Part shown: positions 55,794 to 64,000 of the stretch, in pieces
Layout of the letters: every line of letters begins with the position of its first letter
Position numbering within the stretch: position 1 is the first letter of the stretch
Origin: Hysterium pulicare CBS 123377
Lineage: Eukaryota; Ascomycota; Dothideomycetes; Hysteriales; Hysteriaceae
Reading direction: 5' to 3'
Assembly: GCA_000467715.1 (NCBI GenBank)
Contig: AJFK01000515.1
Coordinates: 1-64,000 of the forward strand
Length of the DNA stretch: 64,000 bases
Position numbers and translations under genes: made by a program
The notes under the pieces: model-generated
Databases searched by the model: none
What the model saw: only the letters and a program-made list of their open reading frames with translations
Told to the model about the DNA's origin: nothing

Positions 55794-58700
55794 CTAAACC
55801 TCAAACTCCTTAATCTTCTCCGTTCGGGACCCTTTCTCAACGCTATTCCTACTGCTACCTCCTACACTACTATTCCCTACAGTCCAACTCCCACCGCTTT
55901 CCACATCCACATTCCCATTCTCTGGCCCCCTCTTCGCAAAAAGATCATCCGGAAACGGAAACAGCGTCCTTCGTCTAGGCGGACTCTTCTCAATAGCCGT
56001 CGTCCACACCATAGCAGTCATATCCTTTCCCAGCACCTCAATAACCGGCGTGACGATCGGTAAAGAGAGGATCAGAACAGCATAACTAGTAACGCCCACA
56101 ATGGCTACATTGACGCCGTACTCGAAATCTCGCTCGGCCAGGAAAACCATGAGCCAGGAGCCCCAGGACCAGAAGACTAGGCCGTGGAGGAGGTAGATTG
56201 TGAAGATGTGCGGGAAGACGATTAGGAAGGGTTTCAAGCCCAGGAACCATTGGACAGCGGGGGAGATCTCTACGATGGCTTGCATGCCTACTGCGAAGAG
56301 GAGGCCGTTGAGGCGGGGCACGAAATAATCGGGGTAACCCCCGTTTGCTGCCCATACGATTGGGTCACCGGATTGCATATCTGGATGGATGTTATTCTCG
56401 TAAGTGGCGAAATTGTAGTCCGTCCAATTTGGCGCGATGTTGGCTGCGAAACCGGCTGCGACACATACCCAGCAGAAGGCGAGGAGAGGATAGTAGACTT
56501 GCGGACGGGCGTAGAGCCATGTACGATATTTGTAGGTGATGTCGAGGTCCGCGAGCATGAGACCAAACCAGAGATAGCTGCCCCAAGATTGCGCGTACCA
56601 GTGGTTGAGGATGCAGAAGGTGTAGTAGCTGAAGCGTTTCCAGGGTGTTTTCATCTCGCGGACGACGATCACGCCAACTAGAACGATCCATGAGCCTTGG
56701 AGTTGAACGGCGATGGTCCAGAGAACGCCCGTGCAGTAGTTGAAGGTTATTTGAGGGACGGCGTTGGGTACTATGTAGATCAACTCGAGGATTTCACTAA
56801 TGTAGTGTCCGAAAGAGGGAAATTTGACAACGTAGGGCCAGGTGGACCAAGAGATGGAAGGAATGTATTCGAGGTATTTGGTAACGCCAACGTCAATCAT
56901 GAAGTACTCGAAAAGTACCATTGTTGAAATGGGAATCATAAGACGTGGTGTTCGGCGTACGGCGGCTTGGGCGACATCCTTGAGGTTTCCGGTTTTGAGA
57001 TACTTGGCTACCAAGAATCGCGTGGAGGTTGTGAAGAAGACACCGAGCCACATTTGATTGAGAATGAAGGGCGCGATGATCTTTTGAGCCCAATACTCGC
57101 TGCGGTAGTGGATCGGAGCGCCTGGAATAACCAGAGCGGGGACGAATGTGAGACCAAAATGCATGATTGTAACAATGATTGCACAGAAAGCGACCAAGCC
57201 AGCAAGATAATCAATTCGCTGCCGTGGTGGAGGTGGATGAGCTGTCATTCGAGGCGCAGGCAATGCTGATTCTGTCACCGTTTCCATTCGAATTTTCTCA
57301 TCTGGCGCAGGCTGCACTGCCAAAGTCCGCTCTGACATGCTCTTTTCCTTGTCGTATTCTTCAGAAATACGGTTTCTAACATCTTTGGCAAAAGGGAATT
57401 CTTCGACCGTTGAATTGAAATTGCTCCCATACGGAGTAGCTCCCGGTGTCGTGGCACGACTGTCCCAGCGGAGTGAGGGAGATTTGGGATTCTCTCCAAC
57501 ACGAGTAGAACCGCCATAAATAGATGTACCGGGGCTAGGTTCTGCCTTTTCGATAACAAGGTCATCTTGCCACATTGTCGATCCATAATCGGAAGAAGAG
57601 CACTGAGAAACCAGGATTGACACACCATTATTTAAGGTGATCCCTGTTGAAGCTAGAATGTTTTCTTCTGAGCTTAACGTCGCAGATGTCTGGGGTAATG
57701 CGTGGTCTTGGGTGGCTTTTTCATTCTGGTGCCCAAGTTCGTGTGTCGCCGACTGCTTTCTCCATGGAGCTCTGCGTAGGAATGCGTGTAGTAGTAACAT
57801 GGATGAGAAGGCGATGCAGATGACCGATATCCACACTGCAGGCATTCGTCTTGCACTATTGGGTTTTGCTTGCTTCCATTCATGAGTAGCTTTCTCAGAA
57901 TACGACGAGGAGCCGCGAAGAGTTGCATCATCCATGGAGCACGCCTCGGAAAGGGGACACCTATCAACGAAGTCCATATGCTGGTTTTCGTTCATGAGTG
58001 AAGAATTGAAGAACATGCGTATCCAGCCAACGTTCGCAACGGAACGGTTTTTAGGTGGCCCTTCCATGTAATACTTGTTTCCGACAGACCAATGCTTGAA
58101 GTAAAATGGAGCTGGAACTGAAGGAATGCTCTTATCGTTTTTGTGAAGTATCGTGCGAGTGTTGTTTCCGCCCATATAGAAGTTGATTGCATCTTTGGTC
58201 CAGTCGATGCGATACTCGGTGAAGTCCCAAGGGTTGATGCTGCCATTTGCAGGCACATCATCCATAGTGGTATAGTTGCGGTTCGAGGAAGCATTGTTGA
58301 TTAAAAGACTGTAGTTGGCCCCAAGGTCTCGGCTTAACTCCTTGTGTATGAAAGTGCCGACCCAGGCATCCGATGGAGAATCAGTGTTCATGAGGCTCAG
58401 CTCTGCAATCTCCGATTCATTGTATTTCCACATCATGGACATGGCACTACCGCCTGCATTCTTTGGTGGTGATTTGAGAAACGCACGGAACGAGCCATAT
58501 TGTATGTCTCTTCTGAGAGTTCTTAATCCGCCTCCTGTAACCAAGTGATGTCCAGTTGAAGGTGAGACGAATAGTTCAAGAGAATTGGAATGGTTGAGCC
58601 GCAGGTTGGATGGGTCGGCTGCTTGAACATATCTGCTATTCCAGGTCTTTTCGTATTTGTTTACATAATCTTCAACAGCGAAGTCACCTTGCGGTAGCTC

Positions 58701-58865
58701 CTTCGTTTCATTGAAGTATACAATTATCGAATCGGTGAACAGCTCTTCGGTGAGCGGATCATAGAAAGCGCAGGAGCAATTCTTCCCATCTCCATTGGTA
58801 ACATCGGCTTGGACGGAGAAGAAGAAAATAGAAATAACTAGAAGTAGGTGATGGACGGCGAACAT
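55794..58865 (-). CDS. Secreted GH16-like domain fused to acyltransferase-3 membrane domain
   Basis: Single exon, 1023 aa, ATG at 58865 chosen because it begins a signal peptide (MFAVHHLLLVISIFFFSVQA). Residues about 30-305 resemble a GH16/concanavalin-like glucanase: YGSFRAFLKSP, MSMMWKYNESEIAEL, WDFTEYRIDWTKDAINFYMG, PFYFKHWSVGN. Several N-glycosylation sequons are present. The catalytic ExDxE motif reads EIAEL at 152-156, so the Asp and the second Glu are missing. One membrane helix (343-362) follows. Then comes a disordered linker of about 185 residues and an acyltransferase-3 domain from about 550 (RQRIDYLAGLVAFCAIIVTI, ILNQMWLGVFFTTSTRFLVA) with about ten membrane segments. The tail is polar. 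Acyltransferase-3 proteins O-acetylate sugars across membranes. Here the target is probably a wall or secreted polysaccharide (inference). Divergent from the GT2 gene. Confidence 0.85.
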   Translation of the reverse strand: MFAVHHLLLVISIFFFSVQADVTNGDGKNCSCAFYDPLTEELFTDSIIVYFNETKELPQGDFAVEDYVNKYEKTWNSRYVQAADPSNLRLNHSNSLELFVSPSTGHHLVTGGGLRTLRRDIQYGSFRAFLKSPPKNAGGSAMSMMWKYNESEIAELSLMNTDSPSDAWVGTFIHKELSRDLGANYSLLINNASSNRNYTTMDDVPANGSINPWDFTEYRIDWTKDAINFYMGGNNTRTILHKNDKSIPSVPAPFYFKHWSVGNKYYMEGPPKNRSVANVGWIRMFFNSSLMNENQHMDFVDRCPLSEACSMDDATLRGSSSYSEKATHEWKQAKPNSARRMPAVWISVICIAFSSMLLLHAFLRRAPWRKQSATHELGHQNEKATQDHALPQTSATLSSEENILASTGITLNNGVSILVSQCSSSDYGSTMWQDDLVIEKAEPSPGTSIYGGSTRVGENPKSPSLRWDSRATTPGATPYGSNFNSTVEEFPFAKDVRNRISEEYDKEKSMSERTLAVQPAPDEKIRMETVTESALPAPRMTAHPPPPRQRIDYLAGLVAFCAIIVTIMHFGLTFVPALVIPGAPIHYRSEYWAQKIIAPFILNQMWLGVFFTTSTRFLVAKYLKTGNLKDVAQAAVRRTPRLMIPISTMVLFEYFMIDVGVTKYLEYIPSISWSTWPYVVKFPSFGHYISEILELIYIVPNAVPQITFNYCTGVLWTIAVQLQGSWIVLVGVIVVREMKTPWKRFSYYTFCILNHWYAQSWGSYLWFGLMLADLDITYKYRTWLYARPQVYYPLLAFCWVCVAAGFAANIAPNWTDYNFATYENNIHPDMQSGDPIVWAANGGYPDYFVPRLNGLLFAVGMQAIVEISPAVQWFLGLKPFLIVFPHIFTIYLLHGLVFWSWGSWLMVFLAERDFEYGVNVAIVGVTSYAVLILSLPIVTPVIEVLGKDMTAMVWTTAIEKSPPRRRTLFPFPDDLFAKRGPENGNVDVESGGSWTVGNSSVGGSSRNSVEKGSRTEKIKEFEV

Positions 58866-60329
58866 GCTGATGAATGAGTGGGAAGAAGATGGGAGAGAGG
58901 CTGTGTCTGTGAGTCGTAATGGACGTCTACCACTCAAGCTTCAGGCCTCGATGCTTTTGCTGGTTCAGTGAGCTAGAAAGGAATCACAGATATGAATGCC
59001 AGAGAGAGTGACGCATGCCGCATGACAGATGATCCGACAATCAAAAAGCGAGTGATCTGCTGAGCAAATTGGCTAGGCCGGACTTGGGAGGAGCCGTGAG
59101 CAATTCCGAAGACAGCTTCTCTGATAGGCGGCGGAGACATGTTGACATTTCATATCTGAAGAGTAGGCTGGACAACAGGCATAATCGTGCACCAGTGCAT
59201 ATCCTACGAGAGCTCCCGGGGGAGAGCTCTAGCGCAACGTCGGGGCGTGCTGCGGTGGAACTGAGGAGCTGCATGTGGCGTGCAGGTTCCCCTGACCTTC
59301 AATGCCGCTTGCCCCATCAGTACGGTGGATCTTCCGCCAGGCAACGAAGAGCGACCGAAATCCCATTTGGTGGTGCTTCATAGGCTGGAGTTGCGCGTGC
59401 TTGCACGACCATGATGTTAGTGTTGAAGGTTGATGGTTTCGCGTGAAGGATGCGTGGGAGGAGATCTCGGGATATGAGCACGGACCACGTGCAGCGTGCT
59501 TCCAAATCTCTCGTTCAACCACAAACGCGACCATCCTTAAACTTCTCCACCCACACGCGTTTGCATCCCCAACGGTATTCTGAATGGCCATTGGGCTTTC
59601 CAAGAGCCACAACCTTGTTTGTACTTACGCATGTCGTTGCAGTAGTGTCTGTATATCAGTTTTGGGTCTCCCCACCTAGTCCTTCTTTTAGGAAGTTCGA
59701 TTTTCCTTCTGCTAACGACAGGCGAATCCCATGATCATGTTGAGCATAACTGCACCGATAATGGCTTTTGAAAGCTAAAATAATCCCTATCGGAGCAGTC
59801 GAGCTATCTAATGCTGATCACTTCTTCAAGAGACCTTCAGTAATATCGCCTTGTCCCGGCACCTACCCGAAATGATCAGTCCCCGCTGCATGCATATGTG
59901 TGACAACCGCTTGATCTTCATCAGATACCACAAGCAAGGTTGATGTCTTGAGCCGCAAGCCATGATAACTTACCAATCGGTTTGCTGACTGCCATTTGCG
60001 AAACTAGATAGACGCAGATCCCATGCATCCCGACCGGTTTGGCTCTCTTCATTTCGGTGAATCAATATTGGTGCCAGCAGGGTTCTTTACAGACTGATAT
60101 CTCTTTCCGTTTGTGACTTGGCTCTCTTCGTCTATCTCACACTCTTTCTTCGGGCACGTTTGCGTTCTGGTGGATTGACCTTTCCTAATGGTATTATTAT
60201 CATCCTCTCTTTTGCATTACCTTCATCTAAAGGGACTCGGCATCACTCGTTTGGTCTGTCCCAGAATCTTTTTCTCGTCAGCATCTTCATCAAGACTCTT
60301 TAAGCCCCTGTACATTCCAACATCCTTGC
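58866..60329. promoter_or_regulatory. Divergent intergenic region between fusion gene and GT2 gene
   Basis: About 1.46 kb separate the two start codons. No supported gene. Shared regulation of the two genes is inferred from orientation only. The leader of the GT2 gene is pyrimidine-rich (CTCTCTTTGCC, CTTCATCTAAAG). Confidence 0.4.
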
Positions 60330-61924
60330 ATGACTCTCTTTGCCAATATGTCTGAATCAAAAGACTTCACGATTACTATCAATGAAAGTCCTCTATACAC
60401 CCCACCAGAGAGTCCGTCTCCGAAAAGGAAGAGCTGGACAGCCGGGATCTCGATCGAAAGAATATCAACTTTCATATCGGAATGGACGCCTTTTTGTCTC
60501 GTAGTGTCTTACTACCTCTTCTCGACCACCCTCTACATGTACTGCACTGACAATCTCATTGCTGTCTTCTGGTTTATCTACATGTGTAGCAACTTTTACA
60601 TAGCCTTTACGGTTGTGTTAGAGTCCTTCATGAGTATCACACCATGCAGGGAAGCCCGTAAGATTGTTTCACAGGCAGATGAAAAGGGCTGGCTGTTTCC
60701 CACACCAAATGATCAACTTCTGGTACTGGACTTGATCATTGTCGCCTACCTTCCCAATGAGCAGGACATCGTCATGGGTCGAGCACTCTACGCACTGGAG
60801 CAGATCGACTATCCCCGAGACAAGATTCGCATCAATATCGTGTACAACACTCCAATGCCGATCGAACCTCTTGAGAGCGAACTGCATCAACTCCCTGAGC
60901 GGTTTCCCCACGCGCGAGTCATCAAGGTACCAAATTCAAAGTCAAAGGCAGACAACATCAACTATTTTCTCGGCCTTGAAACCGAGTCCGATCTCATTGC
61001 CATCTATGATTGCGATCATTATCCCCACCCAAATGGACCACGTTGGGCGGTCGAGAGATTTATTGCCGATGAAGAAGTCGACATCGTCCAAGGCCGTTGT
61101 GTCGTGTTCAACTCTCAGGACTCGTTCCTCACCAGCATGATCGCCGTTGAATTCGACAAGATCTACGCAGTCTCGCATCCCGGCCGATCAACCATGTGGG
61201 GATTCGGACTCTTCTGCGGTTCCAATGGCTACTGGAAAACACCCCTTCTTAAGGAACTCAAGATGGACGCTGAAATGCTCACTGAGGACATTGATTCAGC
61301 ACTTCGAGCCTTCTCTCGCGGGTCAAAAACAGTACATGACCTGAATGTGATATCCTACGAACTTGCTCCTACAACCTGGCCGACCTTGCTTTCACAGAGG
61401 CTGCGGTGGTCTCAGGGCTGGCTTCAAGCCAGTATGAAACACCTTAAGATGGTGTACAACAAGCCAGCAGATCCACTCCATCCCGACTACAACCGGGGCT
61501 TCACCGCTCGATTTGGTGTCCTATCCTTACTTCTTATCCGCGAATGGAGTTATTACTTGGTCACGCAGTACACATGCATGGTCTTCAGTTTCGTTATTGT
61601 CAGATTCCCGTCTTCAGGAGAGGGGCTCGCCAAGCTTGTCTACTTCCAATATCCAGTGTCTCAGTGGCTATTCATCATTAGGTTCGTACTACCAAGCCCA
61701 GATTTAAGATTGCGTCCTGACCAAGTAACTTTAGTGTCATCTGTCTGGTTGCTACGCTGTGGATCACCAACCAAGTCAAGTCGGAATATGTCTCGAGATG
61801 GATGATTATCGTCTTTTCTATCACGTATCCCTTCTACCTAGTGTTGCAGGCGACCATTGGGTTGTACGGGCATGCAAGGCAGGTGTGCAAATACAGTTCC
61901 TGGGATCCAACTGCCCGGAAATGA
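60330..61924 (+). CDS. Processive-type family 2 glycosyltransferase (cellulose synthase-like)
   Basis: Two exons, 60330-61681 and 61726-61924 (44-nt intron, CTGAC branch, AAG acceptor), 516 aa. Two N-terminal membrane segments (FCLVVSYYLFSTTLYMY, AVFWFIYMCSNFYIAFTVVL) precede the GT2 domain: LDLIIVAYLPNEQDI, SKADNINYFLG, the DxD motif AIYDCDHYPHP (227-229), TED (318-320) and QRLRW (356-360, SQRLRWSQGWLQ). The D, DxD, TED, QxxRW series marks a processive inverting synthase that makes and usually extrudes a beta-linked polysaccharide. C-terminal membrane segments follow (EWSYYLVTQYTCMVFSFVIV, WMIIVFSITYPFYLVLQATI). All catalytic motifs are present. The product cannot be predicted; chitin synthase-specific motifs are absent. 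An alternative start is at 60348. Confidence 0.88.
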
Positions 61925-63499
61925 ACGTGTGATTGCAGCGCACATGCAGCATTGTTGCAACTCACGATCTTTAAGCGACCTTAGCTTTTTCTTGTATTTA
62001 CTATCGGTTTGTGAATTGTAATACATGAAACTGAGGGGAGGTATTCGGGTAGATAAACAGGGGTCTCGATGCATACATCTTATCATTTATATTATATACC
62101 GTCAATAAAGTTCCAAACTACCGTAAATGGAATAGATTCAAGCATCGTGCATAGTGAGCCTTGACCAAGACCGAGCTGCTTCCCCTTTGAGGCACGTTGT
62201 CTTGGCACGTGCCACCACCTTTAGTGCAACTCCCCGACGACATGCCCGTCTCCTCGCCTTCTCAAACACAGACACAACTTCTGCAGAGACCCCTTCCCCC
62301 ATAATTTCTCCACAGCTCACAGTCTGCCGACGGTACGTACGGCATCGCAATTAGACAACTGCATTCCAATGCAATTTCATTAAATTCTCGTCCGAGCTTC
62401 TCGTTTCGTCCAAGCCTTATCGGCCAGCGTTTTCGAAATCCTTCAGCATGTTTGTCGATCAGAGGATTACGCGCAGTGCCACTAGGAATCGGCAAGCATG
62501 CCAGCTCAATAGATAGCGAGTATGATTGCGCGAGCATCGCTGACGTCCAATATCATGCCATCCTTATCATCCCAATGGACTGGGGTTGACTTAAGGGTCC
62601 CTCCGAGAGTCTAAGCGGTAGACGGTAAACCAGGAAGCTTCCGGACCTTCCGGACCTTCCGGTAACGGGAAGAAATTTAGTTCGGCCTAGCAAGTAAGAT
62701 TCCCGAGAACTGGCCCCTGTTGATCAACTTCTAGCTCTTTGCCCTAGCGTTGATCACGTCGCACATGCACGAACACACGTCCCGCTTCACTTAGCCAAAA
62801 CTCACGACTCCACCTGTAGTGGTTGAGTAGACCGCGAGCTAGAAAGTCTACACGGATCACAATGAGTGCTTTTTTGACGAGAAATATAGCATATCGAAAA
62901 GTGCTTGGACAGATACTGACTCCTGCGTTCGGCTGTGCTTGTACTAGTAGCATCAGCTGAAGATACGGGTTTGTCCCGTTGAAGAACGATATTTGGTGTT
63001 GAAGTCGACGTTTGATGACGATGAACATCAGAACTGTCGGAATAGGCTCCGGTGGCGTTATCGTTGGCTTGAATAGTGGACGGCTGCGGCGTTTGATTAA
63101 CAGGGTCCGCTAGGGATTTGGTGGCCAGCAGCAAGCCACACCACCTGCTGAGAACATTCTCCTGGCCGATACTCCTCCCTACTCTTCGACTTGCCCTCCC
63201 GAAGGGTTTCTGCATGACGCTTGGTGTCACGACTCTTATCTTAGCACATTTCCACATGCACTCAGTCCACATGCTTGTCGAGCACAGTGATCTTGGCTCC
63301 ACTTGGCAGGAGTAATACCACTTCGCCGACGACCGAAATGAGTACGAATACCGGATTTTGGGCGAGTGCAGCTATCCAGTTGAGAAGATACCTTTGATTT
63401 TGAACTGCACTCTCCCCTTGCGTCTTTTCCGGTATCTTGCAGGTTTCCCACATGTGAACTGTTTCTCAAACAACACATTCTTTCATTCTATCAAACTAC
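61925..63499. other. Intergenic region with short repeat
   Basis: About 1.6 kb. At 62637-62662 a CTTCCGGAC nonamer is repeated nearly three times. On the minus strand near 63262-63453 a frame reads LLNWIAALAQNPVFVLISVV with an ATG, but I could not build a consistent gene from it. Confidence 0.4.
62637..62662 (+). repeat. Short tandem repeat of CTTCCGGAC
   Basis: Nearly three tandem copies in intergenic DNA between the GT2 gene and the terminal acyltransferase gene. Confidence 0.8.
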
Positions 63500-64000
63500 A
63501 TGATGGGTTTCAAGATATCATCGTCTCTTTTCCCGTTTCATCATCCCTCACCTCTACCAGATCAAGACTATTTGGTCGGCTTTCGAGGACTCCTGGTCAT
63601 CGAATCGTTTCTCTGGTGCTTTCTCTCAACCTTTGTCCCAGCCGCCGTTGCAAACTCGAAAAACCTAGATGGGCCGCTCTATCAAGTCATCCTACGTAAA
63701 ACGCTTTCTGTACTCTTTTGGAACGATGCATTGATCTACTCCTTCTTCGTCTTCGTCTCAGCACGAACGCTTTGCCTCCCGTTTCTCAAAGAGTCTAATC
63801 GTGTCGTCTGCTCGAGCTCCATCTTTCGCCGCGGTATCAGACTATGGATTCCCACATTCGTTGCCTTGGGGCTAAGCGTTCTCTTCTTCTCTCGCGTCGG
63901 GCTCGAGACCGGATATATCGATGACTTCCTTAGCAGAACCGGGAACACTTCTGTAACGGTACCTCGTCAACCAGAGACATTCCTCAACTTTTTCAACTCC
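63500..64000 (+). CDS. Acyltransferase-3-like membrane protein, partial at window end
   Basis: Open from ATG 63500 to the window end (167 codons), continuing beyond it. A short cytosolic start (MMGFKISSSLFPFHHPSPLP) precedes DQDYLVGFRGLLVIESFLWC and LSTFVPAAVANSKN. Then come LYQVILRKTLSVLFWNDALI, YSFFVFVSARTLCLPFLKES and RRGIRLWIPTFVALGLSVLF. This follows the same order and spacing as the acyltransferase domain of the fusion gene at 55.8-58.9 kb (DYLAGL..., TFVPALV, IIAPFILNQMWLGVFFTTSTRFL, RTPRLMIPIS), so the two are related. The DYL-GFRGLL start keeps the Arg common in the family. An O-acyltransferase on a sugar is the likely role, by family. It is in tandem with the GT2 gene. Confidence 0.75.
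   Translation, partial: MMGFKISSSLFPFHHPSPLPDQDYLVGFRGLLVIESFLWCFLSTFVPAAVANSKNLDGPLYQVILRKTLSVLFWNDALIYSFFVFVSARTLCLPFLKESNRVVCSSSIFRRGIRLWIPTFVALGLSVLFFSRVGLETGYIDDFLSRTGNTSVTVPRQPETFLNFFNS

Noticed and set aside
62802-63459. Possible minus-strand gene with WIAALAQNPVFVLISVVGE and a Ser/Thr-rich tail
   Set aside because: Frames at the two ends could not be joined by a credible intron, and the composition of the tail could be chance.

Overview
The window is nuclear DNA from a filamentous ascomycete (Pezizomycotina). Genes are split by short introns (about 50-95 nt) with GTATGT/GTAAGT-type donors, CTAAC/CTGAC-type branch points and AG acceptors. The protein repertoire is typical of the group: HeLo domain, MYND-DUF4470, DUF7703, fungal rhodopsin-like 7TM and F-box-like families. 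The gene set fits Leotiomycetes or a nearby class, but the exact lineage is inference. I recognised no tRNA, rRNA or CRISPR.

Region 1 (1.2-10.8 kb) is a compact housekeeping block. It holds the spliceosomal DEAD-box helicase PRP28 (minus), the mitoribosomal protein mL59/MRPL25 (minus), and proteasome beta-3 PUP3 (plus, divergent from mL59 across about 250 bp). A conserved Gln-rich protein of unknown function, proteasome alpha-7 PRE10 and a histidine-phosphatase family protein follow. Both proteasome genes carry an intron immediately after the ATG. The phosphatase needs a GC-AG intron.

Region 2 (11.3-31 kb) is sparser. It contains a Cys-rich single-pass membrane protein, a type II membrane protein with a lectin-like beta-propeller, and a DUF7703 multi-pass protein. 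A MYND-DUF4470 gene has an in-frame stop. A HeLo-domain protein has a C-terminal tail resembling the HET-s amyloid motif. Two F-box-like genes lie among long non-coding stretches.

Region 3 (31-50 kb) has two small secreted proteins, a membrane-anchored type-B carboxylesterase whose frame needs a 5-nt microexon, and a rhodopsin-like 7TM protein. It also holds a second F-box-like gene related to the one at 25 kb, an STK19-family protein, an FAD-dependent monooxygenase and a DGAT2-type acyltransferase.

Region 4 (50-55.8 kb) looks fast-evolving. It has short orphan reading frames with duplicated segments and a hypothetical gene lacking a start, next to a microsatellite and an A+T-rich tract.

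Region 5 (55.8-64 kb) is the most interesting part. A secreted GH16-like domain is fused to a multi-pass acyltransferase-3 domain. It is divergently arranged with a processive-type GT2 glycosyltransferase, and a second acyltransferase-3-like gene runs off the window end. Together they look like a polysaccharide synthesis and acylation locus.
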